From Streptomyces omiyaensis (GTDB lineage: Bacteria > Actinomycetota > Actinomycetes > Streptomycetales > Streptomycetaceae), in NCBI RefSeq assembly GCF_014650895.1, contig NZ_BMVV01000004.1, forward strand, positions 372,001 through 436,000: a stretch of 64,000 bases of DNA. The letters run 5' to 3'. The position numbers and the translations under genes are program-made. This document shows positions 44,769-53,581 of this stretch, in pieces. Numbering within the stretch: the first letter of the stretch is position 1; each line of letters starts with the position of its first letter. A model generated the notes under the pieces. The model saw only the letters and a list, made by a program, of their open reading frames with translations. It did not search any database and was not told the origin of the DNA.

Positions 44769-45403
44769 CGGCTCCCGGGACGGTCCGGCTGCTGCTCGCC
44801 GACGACCATCCGGTGGTACGGGCGGGGCTGCGCGCGGTCCTGGACACCGAGCCGGGCCTCACCGTGGTCGGCGAGGCGGCGACGGCGGAGCGCGCGGTGG
44901 AGCTGGCGGCGGCCGGGGGGGTCGACGTGGTCCTGATGGACCTCCAGTTCGGCGCGGGGATGCACGGGTCGGAGGCGACGGCGGCGATCACGCGGGTGCC
45001 GGGCGGCCCGCGGGTCCTGGTGCTGACGACGTACGACACCGACGCGGACATCCTGGCGGCGGTGGAGGCCGGGGCCTCGGGGTACCTGCTGAAGGACGCG
45101 CCGCCGGAGGAGCTGGCGGCGGCGGTGCGGACGGCGGCGGCCGGCCAGTCGGCACTGGCGCCGGCGGTGGCGTACCGGCTGATGGACCGGATGCGGACGC
45201 CCGCGGAGGCGCTGACCAAGCGGGAGCTGGAGGTGCTCCAGCTGGTCGGCGAGGGGCTGTCGAACCAGCAGATCAGCAAGGTGCTCTTCCTCAGCCAGGC
45301 GACGGTCAAGTCCCATCTGGTGCACGTCTTCGCGAAGCTGGGGGTGGACTCGCGGACGGCCGCGGTGGCCGTCGCCCGCGAGCGGCGCCTGATCCGGCGC
45401 TGA
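44765..45403 (+). CDS. NarL/FixJ-family response regulator
   Basis: A 212-residue regulator: receiver domain with LLLADDHPVVRAGL, phospho-acceptor Asp59 in VLMDLQFG, switch Thr in VLTTYDTD and Lys in LLKDAPPEE; LuxR HTH near 145-205 (LTKRELEVLQLVGEGLSNQQISKVLFLSQATVKSHL). The loop after the phospho-Asp (FGAGMHGSEAT) is longer than usual. GTG start overlaps the kinase stop (GTGA). Confidence 0.94.
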   Translation: MTAPGTVRLLLADDHPVVRAGLRAVLDTEPGLTVVGEAATAERAVELAAAGGVDVVLMDLQFGAGMHGSEATAAITRVPGGPRVLVLTTYDTDADILAAVEAGASGYLLKDAPPEELAAAVRTAAAGQSALAPAVAYRLMDRMRTPAEALTKRELEVLQLVGEGLSNQQISKVLFLSQATVKSHLVHVFAKLGVDSRTAAVAVARERRLIRR

Positions 45404-45408
45404 GGCCC

Positions 45409-45467
45409 AGGAGGACGGGCCCGCCGGGCCGCCGGGGCTCAGGAGGACGGGCCGCCGGGCCGCTGGG
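45409..45467. repeat. ~30-bp direct repeat at gene ends
   Basis: AGGAGGACGGGCC followed by GCCGGGCCGCYGGGG occurs twice in tandem (from about 45409 and from about 45440). The first copy follows the response-regulator stop and the second forms the 3' codons of the convergent DUF5955-like gene, which therefore probably gained part of its tail by duplication. Confidence 0.65.
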
Positions 45468-45777
45468 GCGGCAGCGAGGGGCCGAAGAGCTCGACGGCGT
45501 GCCGGACTCCCGCCAGCCCTTCGGAGAGGGCGCTGACGGAGCCGAGCGAGCCGGCGACGAGGAGCAGGCTGCGGCGCAGCCGCCAGACCTCGGGGGCGCC
45601 GCCGGCCGCCATCGCGTCGAGCGCCGCCAGTTCGTCCTCGGCGATCCCGCGGTCGGCGAACTCCACCCGGTGTCCGGCGAGTTCGCGCCGGAGCCGGGCC
45701 ACGGCGGACCGCAGTCCGGCCACCCTCGGGTCCACTGCCTCGCCGGTCACTCGCCTCTGCCCCACGCTCCGCAACAC
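45439..45777 (-). CDS. DUF5955-like small protein
   Basis: A 112-residue helical protein: basic N-terminus (LRSVGQRRVTGEAVDPRVAGL), LRRELAGHRVEFADRGIAEDELAAL, and RLRRSLLLVAGSLGSVSALSEGLAGVRHAVELFGP near the C-terminus. This pattern is familiar from a Streptomyces family of unknown function (DUF5955, to my recollection). I chose the GTG at 45777 with GGGGGA upstream; a longer frame to 45897 lacks coding character. The last residues come from a direct repeat. Confidence 0.7.
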   Translation of the reverse strand: MLRSVGQRRVTGEAVDPRVAGLRSAVARLRRELAGHRVEFADRGIAEDELAALDAMAAGGAPEVWRLRRSLLLVAGSLGSVSALSEGLAGVRHAVELFGPSLPPQRPGGPSS

Positions 45778-45925
45778 GGTCCCCCACTCCGAGACGCCCG
45801 CTCCTGGTACCCCCGGGCGGTGGTCGGGCGCCCGGAGTCGCGGGTCAGTTAACTCCTCCGGGCGCCCGGCGGGGAAGGGGCCGTGCCGCGCATTCATGCG
45901 ACCGTGTCATTCCGTGTCATGCGGT

Positions 45926-46621
45926 ATGCAGTCCTCCATGACTCCGATGACCCCCGCGAACCCCGCGGCCCCCCCGACCCCCGTGACGCCCGCGGCGCCC
46001 GCGGCCCCTCCGGCACCGGGGACGCCCGTGGTCGCCGGTCTGCTGCTGGCCGCCGGCGGCGGGCGGCGGCTCGGCGGCCGGCCGAAGGCCCTGCTGCCCT
46101 ACCGGGGCCGTCCGCTGGTCGAGCACGCGGTCCGGGTGCTGCGCGAGGGCGGGTGCGCGGTGGTGCACGTGGTCCTCGGCGCCTCGGCGGAGCGGGTACG
46201 GGAGCGGGCGGAGCTGTCGGGCTGCGTGGTGGTGGAGAACCCGGACTGGGCCGGCGGGATGGGCTCCTCGCTGCGGGTCGGCCTGGCCTCGCTGGCGGCG
46301 GACCCGCGCCGGGCGGACGCGGTGCTGGTCTCGCTGGTGGACCAGCCGGGCATCGGCGCGGCGGCGGTCGCCCGGGTGCGGGCGGCCGCGGCCGGGCGGC
46401 GGGACGCGCTGGCGGCGGCCTCGTACGACGGGAAGCGGGGCCATCCGGTGCTGTTCGGCGCGGACCGCTGGGCGGGCGTCGCGGCGGGCGCGGAGGGCGA
46501 CCGGGGGGCGCGGGACTACCTGGCGGCGCACCGCGACGCCATCGCGCTGGTGGAGTGCGGGGACGTGGCCGAGCCCTTCGACATCGACACGGAGGCCGAT
46601 CTGTACCGGCTGGAGGGATGA
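45926..46621 (+). CDS. MobA-like nucleotidyltransferase (molybdenum cofactor cytidylyltransferase type)
   Basis: A 231-residue NTP-transferase. After a Pro/Ala/Thr-rich N-terminal extension (about residues 1-33, possibly not all translated), the nucleotide-binding motif LLLAAGGGRRLGGRPKALLPYRG is followed by VVENPDWAGGMGSSLRVGL, VLVSLVDQPGIG and GHPVLFGADRW, as in MocA/MobA enzymes that mature the cofactor of xanthine dehydrogenase. No xanthine dehydrogenase gene is in the window, but the purine context fits. Starts at 45926 or 45938 are both possible. Confidence 0.85.
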   Translation: MQSSMTPMTPANPAAPPTPVTPAAPAAPPAPGTPVVAGLLLAAGGGRRLGGRPKALLPYRGRPLVEHAVRVLREGGCAVVHVVLGASAERVRERAELSGCVVVENPDWAGGMGSSLRVGLASLAADPRRADAVLVSLVDQPGIGAAAVARVRAAAAGRRDALAAASYDGKRGHPVLFGADRWAGVAAGAEGDRGARDYLAAHRDAIALVECGDVAEPFDIDTEADLYRLEG

Positions 46622-46629
46622 GCGGGCCC

Positions 46630-46670
46630 GGCTCCGGGCACCTGGAGTGAAAGGGCTGGCACCCGGAGCC
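46630..46670 (+). terminator. Weak hairpin after the MobA-like gene
   Basis: GGCTCCGGG (46630-46638) / CCCGGAGCC (46662-46670), a perfect 9-bp stem with a 23-base loop, starting 9 bp after the stop. It separates this gene from the aceB promoter. Confidence 0.45.
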
Positions 46671-46699
46671 ATGGTCTGTCGACCCGAAGAATCTCGACA

Positions 46700-46714
46700 T
46701 CAACAAACGATTGA
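46700..46714. promoter_or_regulatory. Class A operator at the aceB promoter
   Basis: TCAACAAACGATTGA matches the class A core TCAAC-N5-GTTGA with one mismatch. Its right arm overlaps the -35 hexamer of the aceB promoter, the geometry of a repressor site. Published AllR work in Streptomyces coelicolor concerns the same pathway; binding here is inferred. Confidence 0.6.
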
Positions 46715-46739
46715 ACTTCCACCATGAGGAAACTAATAT
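46711..46739 (+). promoter_or_regulatory. Near-consensus aceB promoter
   Basis: TTGAAC (46711-46716), a 17-base spacer and TAATAT (46734-46739). In such a GC-rich genome a -10 this close to TATAAT is unusual and suggests a strong promoter held down by a repressor. The predicted start near 46746 leaves a leader of about 130 bases. Confidence 0.7.
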
Positions 46740-46876
46740 CCACTGCATAGAAGCGCCTGAGCACCTGCGACGGCGCTCGCGGCCGTATCTCGGCTCCCGC
46801 GGCACTCCGTGCCGTCCGTGACGCCCGGCGGCCGCCAGGCACCGCACGCGTAGTCCGCTGAAGGAAGTGACAGTTC

Positions 46877-48499
<1,623 letters not shown>

Positions 48500-48514
48500 T
48501 CCCCCGCACCACCC

Positions 48515-48572
48515 GCGACAGGGCCCGTCCCTCCCGGCGAACGCACAGCTCCGGGGAGACGGGCCCTGTCGC
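48515..48572 (+). terminator. Strong aceB terminator
   Basis: A perfect 15-bp inverted repeat, GCGACAGGGCCCGTC (48515-48529) and GACGGGCCCTGTCGC (48558-48572), with further partial pairing (CTCCC / GGGGAG) inside the loop. It begins 16 bp after the aceB stop. Confidence 0.85.
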
Positions 48573-48701
48573 GTCACAGGCGACGTGACGCAACCGAGAT
48601 ATGCAGCTACCTAGCGGTAATAAGACGCGCCGTGCGAGATTCCGCCATGCCACCGGCCGGCGGCCGTCCCCCACGTCACTGCGCACCGCAGGAGCACAGC
48701 C

Positions 48702-49847
48702 ATGCCCTCGACCCCCCACCGCGCGCTGCGCGCGTTCCTGGCACTGTGTACCGCCGCCGGACTGGCCTCCGTCGCCGCTCCCCCCGCCCAGGCCGCCCCC
48801 GGCACCGGGCCGACCGCCGTCGTCGCCATGGGCGACAGCTACATCTCCGGCGAGGCCGGCCGCTGGCTCGGCAACAGCCTGACGAACTCCGGGAGCCGCG
48901 ACGGCACCGACCGCGCCTGGACGGGCAGCGGCCACGACCCCTCCCGGGTGTACGGCTCCACCGCCGGCGGCTGCCACCGCTCGGACGTCTCCGAGGTGCG
49001 CAGCGCGGGCCCGGTCGCCGCGGCCCTCGTCAACCTCGCCTGCTCCGGCGCCACCGCGCAGAACGTCTTCCGCGCCTCCCGGGGCGGCACGGCCTTCAAG
49101 GGCGAGGCCCCGCAGGCCGACCGGCTGGCCGAGGTCGCGGCCTCGCACGACGTGGAGCTGATCGCCCTCTCCGTCGGGGGCAACGACCTCGGCTTCGCCG
49201 ACATCATCACCACCTGCGCGACCGACTACATCGTCTGGTACTCGTACTGCCACGACGACCAGCAGGCCGAGGTCGACGCGCGGATCGACACCGCCATGGC
49301 CGCCGTCGGCAAGGCCGTCGACGAGATCCGGGCCGTGATGACGGGCGCGGGCTACGCCGCCTCCGACTACCGGATCGTGCTCCAGTCCTACCCCTCGCCG
49401 ATCCCCCGCGCGGCCGAGAACCGCTACCCGGAGTCCGGCTGGTCCCGGACGAACACCGGCGGCTGCCCCTTCTGGAACAAGGACGCCGACTGGGCGCGGG
49501 ACTCCCTCGTGCCGCAGCTCTCCGACCGGCTGCGGCAGGTCGCCGTGGCCAAGGGCGCGCAGTTCCTGGACCTGCGGGACGCCCTCCAGGGGCGCGAGGT
49601 GTGCGCGAAGGCGAGCCGCCAGGTGACGGCTTCGCTGCCCGCGTCGGGGGCGTCGAGCGAGTGGGCGCGGTGGATCGACAGCCAGAGCACCCAGGGCCTG
49701 GTGCAGGAGTCGATGCACCCCAACGCCTACGGCCAGCAGGCCCTCGGGCGCTGCCTGGCGCTGGTCCACGCCGTCCCGTCGGGCCACCGGGCCTGCCGGA
49801 ACACGGCGGGCGCGGGCCCCTCGGGGATGTACCTCACGGCAGGCTGA
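48702..49847 (+). CDS. Secreted SGNH/GDSL hydrolase
   Basis: A 381-residue exported esterase or lipase. The signal peptide ends near AAPPAQA (about residue 31). Block I is MGDSYISGEAGRW with the nucleophile Ser about 45; block III is SVGGNDLGFADI (oxyanion Asn); block V is SMHPNAYGQQALG with the catalytic Asp-x-x-His variant. Several cysteines suggest disulphides, as in the Streptomyces enzymes of this type. The serine sits in GDSY, typical of the SGNH group. Monocistronic; start preceded by GGAG. Confidence 0.9.
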   Translation: MPSTPHRALRAFLALCTAAGLASVAAPPAQAAPGTGPTAVVAMGDSYISGEAGRWLGNSLTNSGSRDGTDRAWTGSGHDPSRVYGSTAGGCHRSDVSEVRSAGPVAAALVNLACSGATAQNVFRASRGGTAFKGEAPQADRLAEVAASHDVELIALSVGGNDLGFADIITTCATDYIVWYSYCHDDQQAEVDARIDTAMAAVGKAVDEIRAVMTGAGYAASDYRIVLQSYPSPIPRAAENRYPESGWSRTNTGGCPFWNKDADWARDSLVPQLSDRLRQVAVAKGAQFLDLRDALQGREVCAKASRQVTASLPASGASSEWARWIDSQSTQGLVQESMHPNAYGQQALGRCLALVHAVPSGHRACRNTAGAGPSGMYLTAG

Positions 49848-51633
49848 CGCCCAGCGGGCCGAGGACCCGTCCGGCGGCGTGCCGGTCGGCCTCGGCCATC
49901 GCCCGGACCAGGGCGGCCGAGCCGCCCGGCCAGTCGGCGGCGGCCGCGTCGAAGGCGGCCCGGCGGGACTCCAGCGGTCCCTTCTTGGCGGGCAGTCCGT
50001 CGAGGACGCGCAGGGCACGGGCCGACAGCGGCACCTGGACGGCGTCGGCCTCCTCGCCGCGGGCCCGGAGCGCCTCCAGGGCGTAGGCGCCGATCACCGG
50101 GTCGCGCAGCGCGCCGCGCAGGGCTCCGGGCGGGGCGGCGGCCGTGTCGAGGAGCTCGAACAGGGCCCGCACGTCGGCTCCTTCGGAGGCGTGGGCGTGG
50201 ACCGTGCCGAGCGCGGCGAGCAGCTCCGACCAGGCTTCGGCGGTGCCCCCGCGCGCGTGCAGCCAGTCGGCGAGCACGCGCGCGGCGGGCGCGTGCGGCC
50301 ACTGCGCGGCGGCGGCCACCAGCTCGCGCGCGGGCAGGGCGGCGGTCTCGGTGGCGGTGGGCGCGGCGATCCGGCGCACCCGCAGGAGGTAGCGGACGGT
50401 GGCCGCGCCGCGCGGGGTCAGCCCGAAGGCGTCGCCGGAGCGCAGGACGAGGCCGGTGGCGGCGAGCCGGTCGGCGACGACGGCGAGGTCGCGGGCCGGC
50501 CCCTCCAGGCGGGCGCGGTCGTCCTCGCCGAGGCCCGCCGAGCCGAGCAGCCGGACGAGTTCGGGCACCGGCGGGGTCTCGTACCCGCCGGTGACGTCCT
50601 CGGGGACGGCCACGGGGACGTCCTCCAGGGCCGGGTCGACGGTCCAGTCCTCGTACTCGGCGGCGCGGCGGGCGACCGAGTCGGCGGCGCAGCCGCGCTG
50701 GTAGAGCGCGTACAGCAGGTGCGGCGCCTCGCCGCCGAAGGGCTCGTACTCCTCCTCGGCGAGCTCCTCGACGGCGGCGAGGAGCTCGTCGGCGTGCCGT
50801 TCGACGTCGGCGGCGCCGTCCAGGGCCGCGGGCGGCGGGACGGGGACCGAGGGGTCGCCGTAGTAGTCCATGTGCTCGTCGAGCAGGGCGTCGGCGAGGA
50901 CGAGGTGGGGGAAGTCGTCGGGTCCGGGCGCGAAGCGGGCGTACGCGCCGGTGAGCTGCTCGGTGAGTCCGGCGGCGGTCCAGCGGTCGAGGAGGGCGGC
51001 GGTGACGCGGCCGACGCCGGCGGCGACGGCGTGGTCGGTGAGGAGCGGCCCCGCGGCGGGCGGTTCCTCGGCGTCGCGGACGTAGGCGCGGGCGACCGCC
51101 TCGGCGAGCACGGTGTCGGCGAGCGCGGTCCGGCCCATGAGGTCGGCGCGGAGCACCCCGTCGGGCAGCGGTGCCCCGTCGAGGGCGCCGATGCGCCGCC
51201 GCACGTCGTCGGCGTCGGCGAGGTCGGCGCCGACGGTGCGGAGCAGGGAGGCGTACCAGCGGTGCCAGGTGAGGTTCCCGGGGTCGGTCATGGCCCGCTC
51301 GAAGTCGGGCACGGCCTCGCGGACGACGGCGGCGACGCGCTGCCCGAGTTCGCCGTCGAAGCGTCCGGCGAGGGCGGCGACGACGGCCGGGTAGGCGGCG
51401 AGGTCGCCGGGCGGGGCGTAGACGAAGGCCGGCAGGTCCTCGACGAGCACCTTGCGGACCAGTTCGGGGGCGGGCTCGGGGAGTCCGCCGGTCCGGTCGG
51501 CGCCTCGCAGCGCGAGCAGCCCCAGCACGGCCTCGGCGGCCCGGACGAAGGCGGGGTCGCTCCGCTCCGGTCCGCCGTCGAGGAGCGCCAGGAAGTTGTC
51601 CAGCCCGGTATTGGTGAGAACGGTCTCGGCCAC
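49834..51633 (-). CDS. Large uncharacterised helical protein
   Basis: A 599-residue, acidic, Ala/Leu/Glu/Asp-rich protein with no signal peptide or membrane helix. It appears as successive helical bundles: DNFLALLDGG near residue 12, WHRWYASLLRTVGADLADADDVRRRIGAL, HMDYYGDPSVPVPPPAALDG, LLYALYQRGC, VLRSGDAFGLTPRGAATVRYLL (a winged-helix-like stretch near residue 410), and AAQWPHAPAARVLADWL. I do not recognise a family. The GTG at 51633 follows TACCCT (plus-strand AGGGTA at 51640-51645) by 6 bases, suggesting leaderless initiation. Its end overlaps the convergent esterase gene by 14 bp. Confidence 0.75.
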   Translation of the reverse strand: MAETVLTNTGLDNFLALLDGGPERSDPAFVRAAEAVLGLLALRGADRTGGLPEPAPELVRKVLVEDLPAFVYAPPGDLAAYPAVVAALAGRFDGELGQRVAAVVREAVPDFERAMTDPGNLTWHRWYASLLRTVGADLADADDVRRRIGALDGAPLPDGVLRADLMGRTALADTVLAEAVARAYVRDAEEPPAAGPLLTDHAVAAGVGRVTAALLDRWTAAGLTEQLTGAYARFAPGPDDFPHLVLADALLDEHMDYYGDPSVPVPPPAALDGAADVERHADELLAAVEELAEEEYEPFGGEAPHLLYALYQRGCAADSVARRAAEYEDWTVDPALEDVPVAVPEDVTGGYETPPVPELVRLLGSAGLGEDDRARLEGPARDLAVVADRLAATGLVLRSGDAFGLTPRGAATVRYLLRVRRIAAPTATETAALPARELVAAAAQWPHAPAARVLADWLHARGGTAEAWSELLAALGTVHAHASEGADVRALFELLDTAAAPPGALRGALRDPVIGAYALEALRARGEEADAVQVPLSARALRVLDGLPAKKGPLESRRAAFDAAAADWPGGSAALVRAMAEADRHAAGRVLGPLGVSLP

Positions 51634-51686
51634 GCTTCCAGGGTAGGTCGGGGGTGCCGGGATCGGCCTGAGGGACACCCCCGGCG

Positions 51687-51719
51687 GGGTCCGGCGGGTC
51701 CGGCGAACCCGCCGGACCC
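51687..51719 (-). terminator. Terminator after the FnIII lipoprotein gene
   Basis: Perfect 13-bp stem GGGTCCGGCGGGT (51687-51699) / ACCCGCCGGACCC (51707-51719) with a 7-base loop, 8 bp beyond the stop at 51727. Confidence 0.8.
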
Positions 51720-51726
51720 GGGCGGC

Positions 51727-52683
51727 TCAGCGGACGACGACGGTGCGGGGGGCGGAGAAGTCGCCCCAGGTCCCGTCGGGGAGGCGGGCGCGGAGGGTGA
51801 GGGTGAGGGTGGTGCCGGGCTTCACGCGGGCCGGGAAGGTGTAGGTGGCGCGGCCCGGGGGCGGCGTGGTGCCCCAGACGACGGTGGTGGCGAAGCGGCC
51901 GTCGATGTGGAGTTCGTGGTGGGTGACGGGGCCCCCGGTCTCCGGCGGGGTCCAGGCGAGGGTGACCTCGCCGCCGGCCGAGGTGGCGGCGAGGGCGAGC
52001 GGGGAGGTGTTGGGGGGTGCTCCGGGGGCGGGCGCGGTGGTGAGGTCGGCGGGGGGACCGTCCGGGGAGGAGTTCTCCGCGGCGTCGCGGGCGCGGAGGG
52101 TGAAGGAGTAGGCGGTGCCGGGGCGCAGGCCGGTGACGCGGGCGCTGGTGGCGGTGCCGGGGGCGGTGTGGACGCGGACGCCCGCCTGGTGGACGTCGTA
52201 GGCGGTGACGCGGGTGTCGTCGCGGGAGGGGGTCCAGGTGAGGACGGCGGCGTCGGGACCGTCGGGGGTGGCGCGCAGGGTGCGGGGGGCGGTGGGGGGT
52301 TCGCGGTCCTCGGCGGTGGCGCGGAGGGTGGTGGCGGGGACGGCGGGGGTGGCGGGCGAGGCGTTGCCGGCGGCGTCGCGGGCGATGACGGCGAAGGTGT
52401 GGCGGGTGCCGGGGGCGAGGCCGGTGACGTCGGTCATGAGGGTGGTGCCGGGGAGTTCCCTGACCGGCCGGCCGTCCTGGAGGACCTGGTAGGAGGTGAC
52501 CGCGCGGTCGTCGGCGGCCGCCTGCCACATGACGTGGACGGTGGTGGCGCTGCCGGAGGTGGCCGTCAGGCCGGTGGGGGCGGCGGGCGGGGTGGTGTCC
52601 GGGGCGGCTCCGGCGCCGGAGCAGGCGGTGAGCGCGGCGAGTGCCGCACCGGTCAACAGGCTTGCGGCGAGCGGGCGTTGCAC
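51727..52683 (-). CDS. Lipoprotein with three fibronectin type III domains
   Basis: A 318-residue exported lipoprotein: signal peptide with lipobox LTAC (Cys about 21), then three FnIII modules at about residues 33-120, 128-220 and 226-318. Each shows the pattern ...PTGLTAT...VTWxxSxDD...V..Y.V..DG......T...VTGL.PGT.Y.F.V.ARDAAGN (third more diverged). No catalytic domain is attached, so it is a stalk-like or carbohydrate/cell-wall-associated surface protein; its partner is unknown. GTG start at 52683. Confidence 0.85.
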   Translation of the reverse strand: MQRPLAASLLTGAALAALTACSGAGAAPDTTPPAAPTGLTATSGSATTVHVMWQAAADDRAVTSYQVLQDGRPVRELPGTTLMTDVTGLAPGTRHTFAVIARDAAGNASPATPAVPATTLRATAEDREPPTAPRTLRATPDGPDAAVLTWTPSRDDTRVTAYDVHQAGVRVHTAPGTATSARVTGLRPGTAYSFTLRARDAAENSSPDGPPADLTTAPAPGAPPNTSPLALAATSAGGEVTLAWTPPETGGPVTHHELHIDGRFATTVVWGTTPPPGRATYTFPARVKPGTTLTLTLRARLPDGTWGDFSAPRTVVVR

Positions 52684-52826
52684 GGTCCGGCCTCCGTCCG
52701 TCGAAAAGGTCCAGACCTATATCGCATGCGGAGGGAGGGATTCGCAAGGGGGCGTCGGGGGGCCGTTGTCGGTGGGGCGCGCTTCACTGGAACCGTCACT
52801 CTCCGTAGTCGATTTCCGGGGGAACC

Positions 52827-53426
52827 ATGACGGACCGTTGGCTGTACGTGTCGGGAGCCGGGGTGCTGCGGCGCGGCTGGACCGAGGCGATGGTGCGGGA
52901 GCTGCTCGGACTGCCGGACGTGCAGGGCCGCGATCCGCGCCGGTACGCGCCGGCGCCGGTGCGGCTCTACCTGCTGGCGCGGGTCGAGGCGGTGGAGCGG
53001 ACGCCGGAGTTCGCGGCGGCCTCGGCGGCCCTCGCCCGGGCCCGGCGGAGCGCGGGCGCCGGGCTGCTCGCCGGGAGGCGGCGGGCCGCCGTGCTCGCCG
53101 CGATCCGGGCCGAGCCGATCGAGGTGCCGAGGCTGCCGGCGGCCGAGCTGGAGCGCCGGGCGGCCCGCCACCGGCACCTGCTGACCGCCCGCGGACCGGG
53201 CGGCCGGGAGGCCGGACCGCCCGCCGGCCCGCTCGCGCGGTGGCAGGTGGGGTACCTGCGCCAGGCCCTCGTCCGGTACGAGACGCTGCTCGACGGGCTC
53301 TACGGCGACGTCGGACGCCGCGAGGCCGAGCGGCTGCTGCGGCGCAGGCTGTACGAGGCGATCGCCGCCGCGTATCCGGCGCTGGCCGGGGAGTGCGCCC
53401 GGCGGATCGCGCGGGAGTCGGCGTGA
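52827..53426 (+). CDS. Uncharacterised Arg/Ala-rich protein
   Basis: A 199-residue basic protein, MTDRWLYVSGAGVLRRGWTEAMVRELLG at its start. The motif LLGLPDVQGRDPRRYAPAPVRLYLLARVEAVE (residues about 26-58) is reminiscent of short DNA- or RNA-binding helical proteins but I cannot name a family. The rest is helical (LERRAARHRHLL; YLRQALVRYETLLDGLYGDVGRREAERLL). Start ATG follows GGGGGAA. A strong hairpin follows the stop. Confidence 0.65.
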   Translation: MTDRWLYVSGAGVLRRGWTEAMVRELLGLPDVQGRDPRRYAPAPVRLYLLARVEAVERTPEFAAASAALARARRSAGAGLLAGRRRAAVLAAIRAEPIEVPRLPAAELERRAARHRHLLTARGPGGREAGPPAGPLARWQVGYLRQALVRYETLLDGLYGDVGRREAERLLRRRLYEAIAAAYPALAGECARRIARESA

Positions 53427-53445
53427 GGGCGGCGGGCACGCCGCC

Positions 53446-53480
53446 GCCCCGGTCCCCGCGGGGTGCGCGGGGGCCGGGGC
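53446..53480 (+). terminator. Terminator after the 199-residue gene
   Basis: A 15-bp stem, GCCCCGGTCCCCGCG (53446-53460) / CGCGGGGGCCGGGGC (53466-53480), with one G-U-type mismatch and a 5-base loop, 20 bp after the stop and before the convergent permease gene. Confidence 0.75.
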
Positions 53481-53581
53481 GGGCGGGGCGGAGGCGGGGC
53501 GCGGTGCGTGCCCCGGCGGGGCCGGGCCTTCCGGGTGCGGTCCCGCTCGTGGGCACGGTCCTGCTCGTGGCCGCGGGCCGG

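Noticed and set aside
41736..45403. ABC exporter plus two-component pair considered as a lantibiotic or bacitracin-type resistance module
   Set aside because: The kinase has several transmembrane helices and a HisKA_3 domain and the permease is a generic MacB type; no precursor peptide or BceB-like features were seen, so no resistance role is claimed.
49727..52747. 1000-codon minus-strand frame rich in Arg/Pro/Gly
   Set aside because: Out-of-frame shadow of the 599-residue and FnIII genes; composition typical of antisense or shifted high-GC frames.
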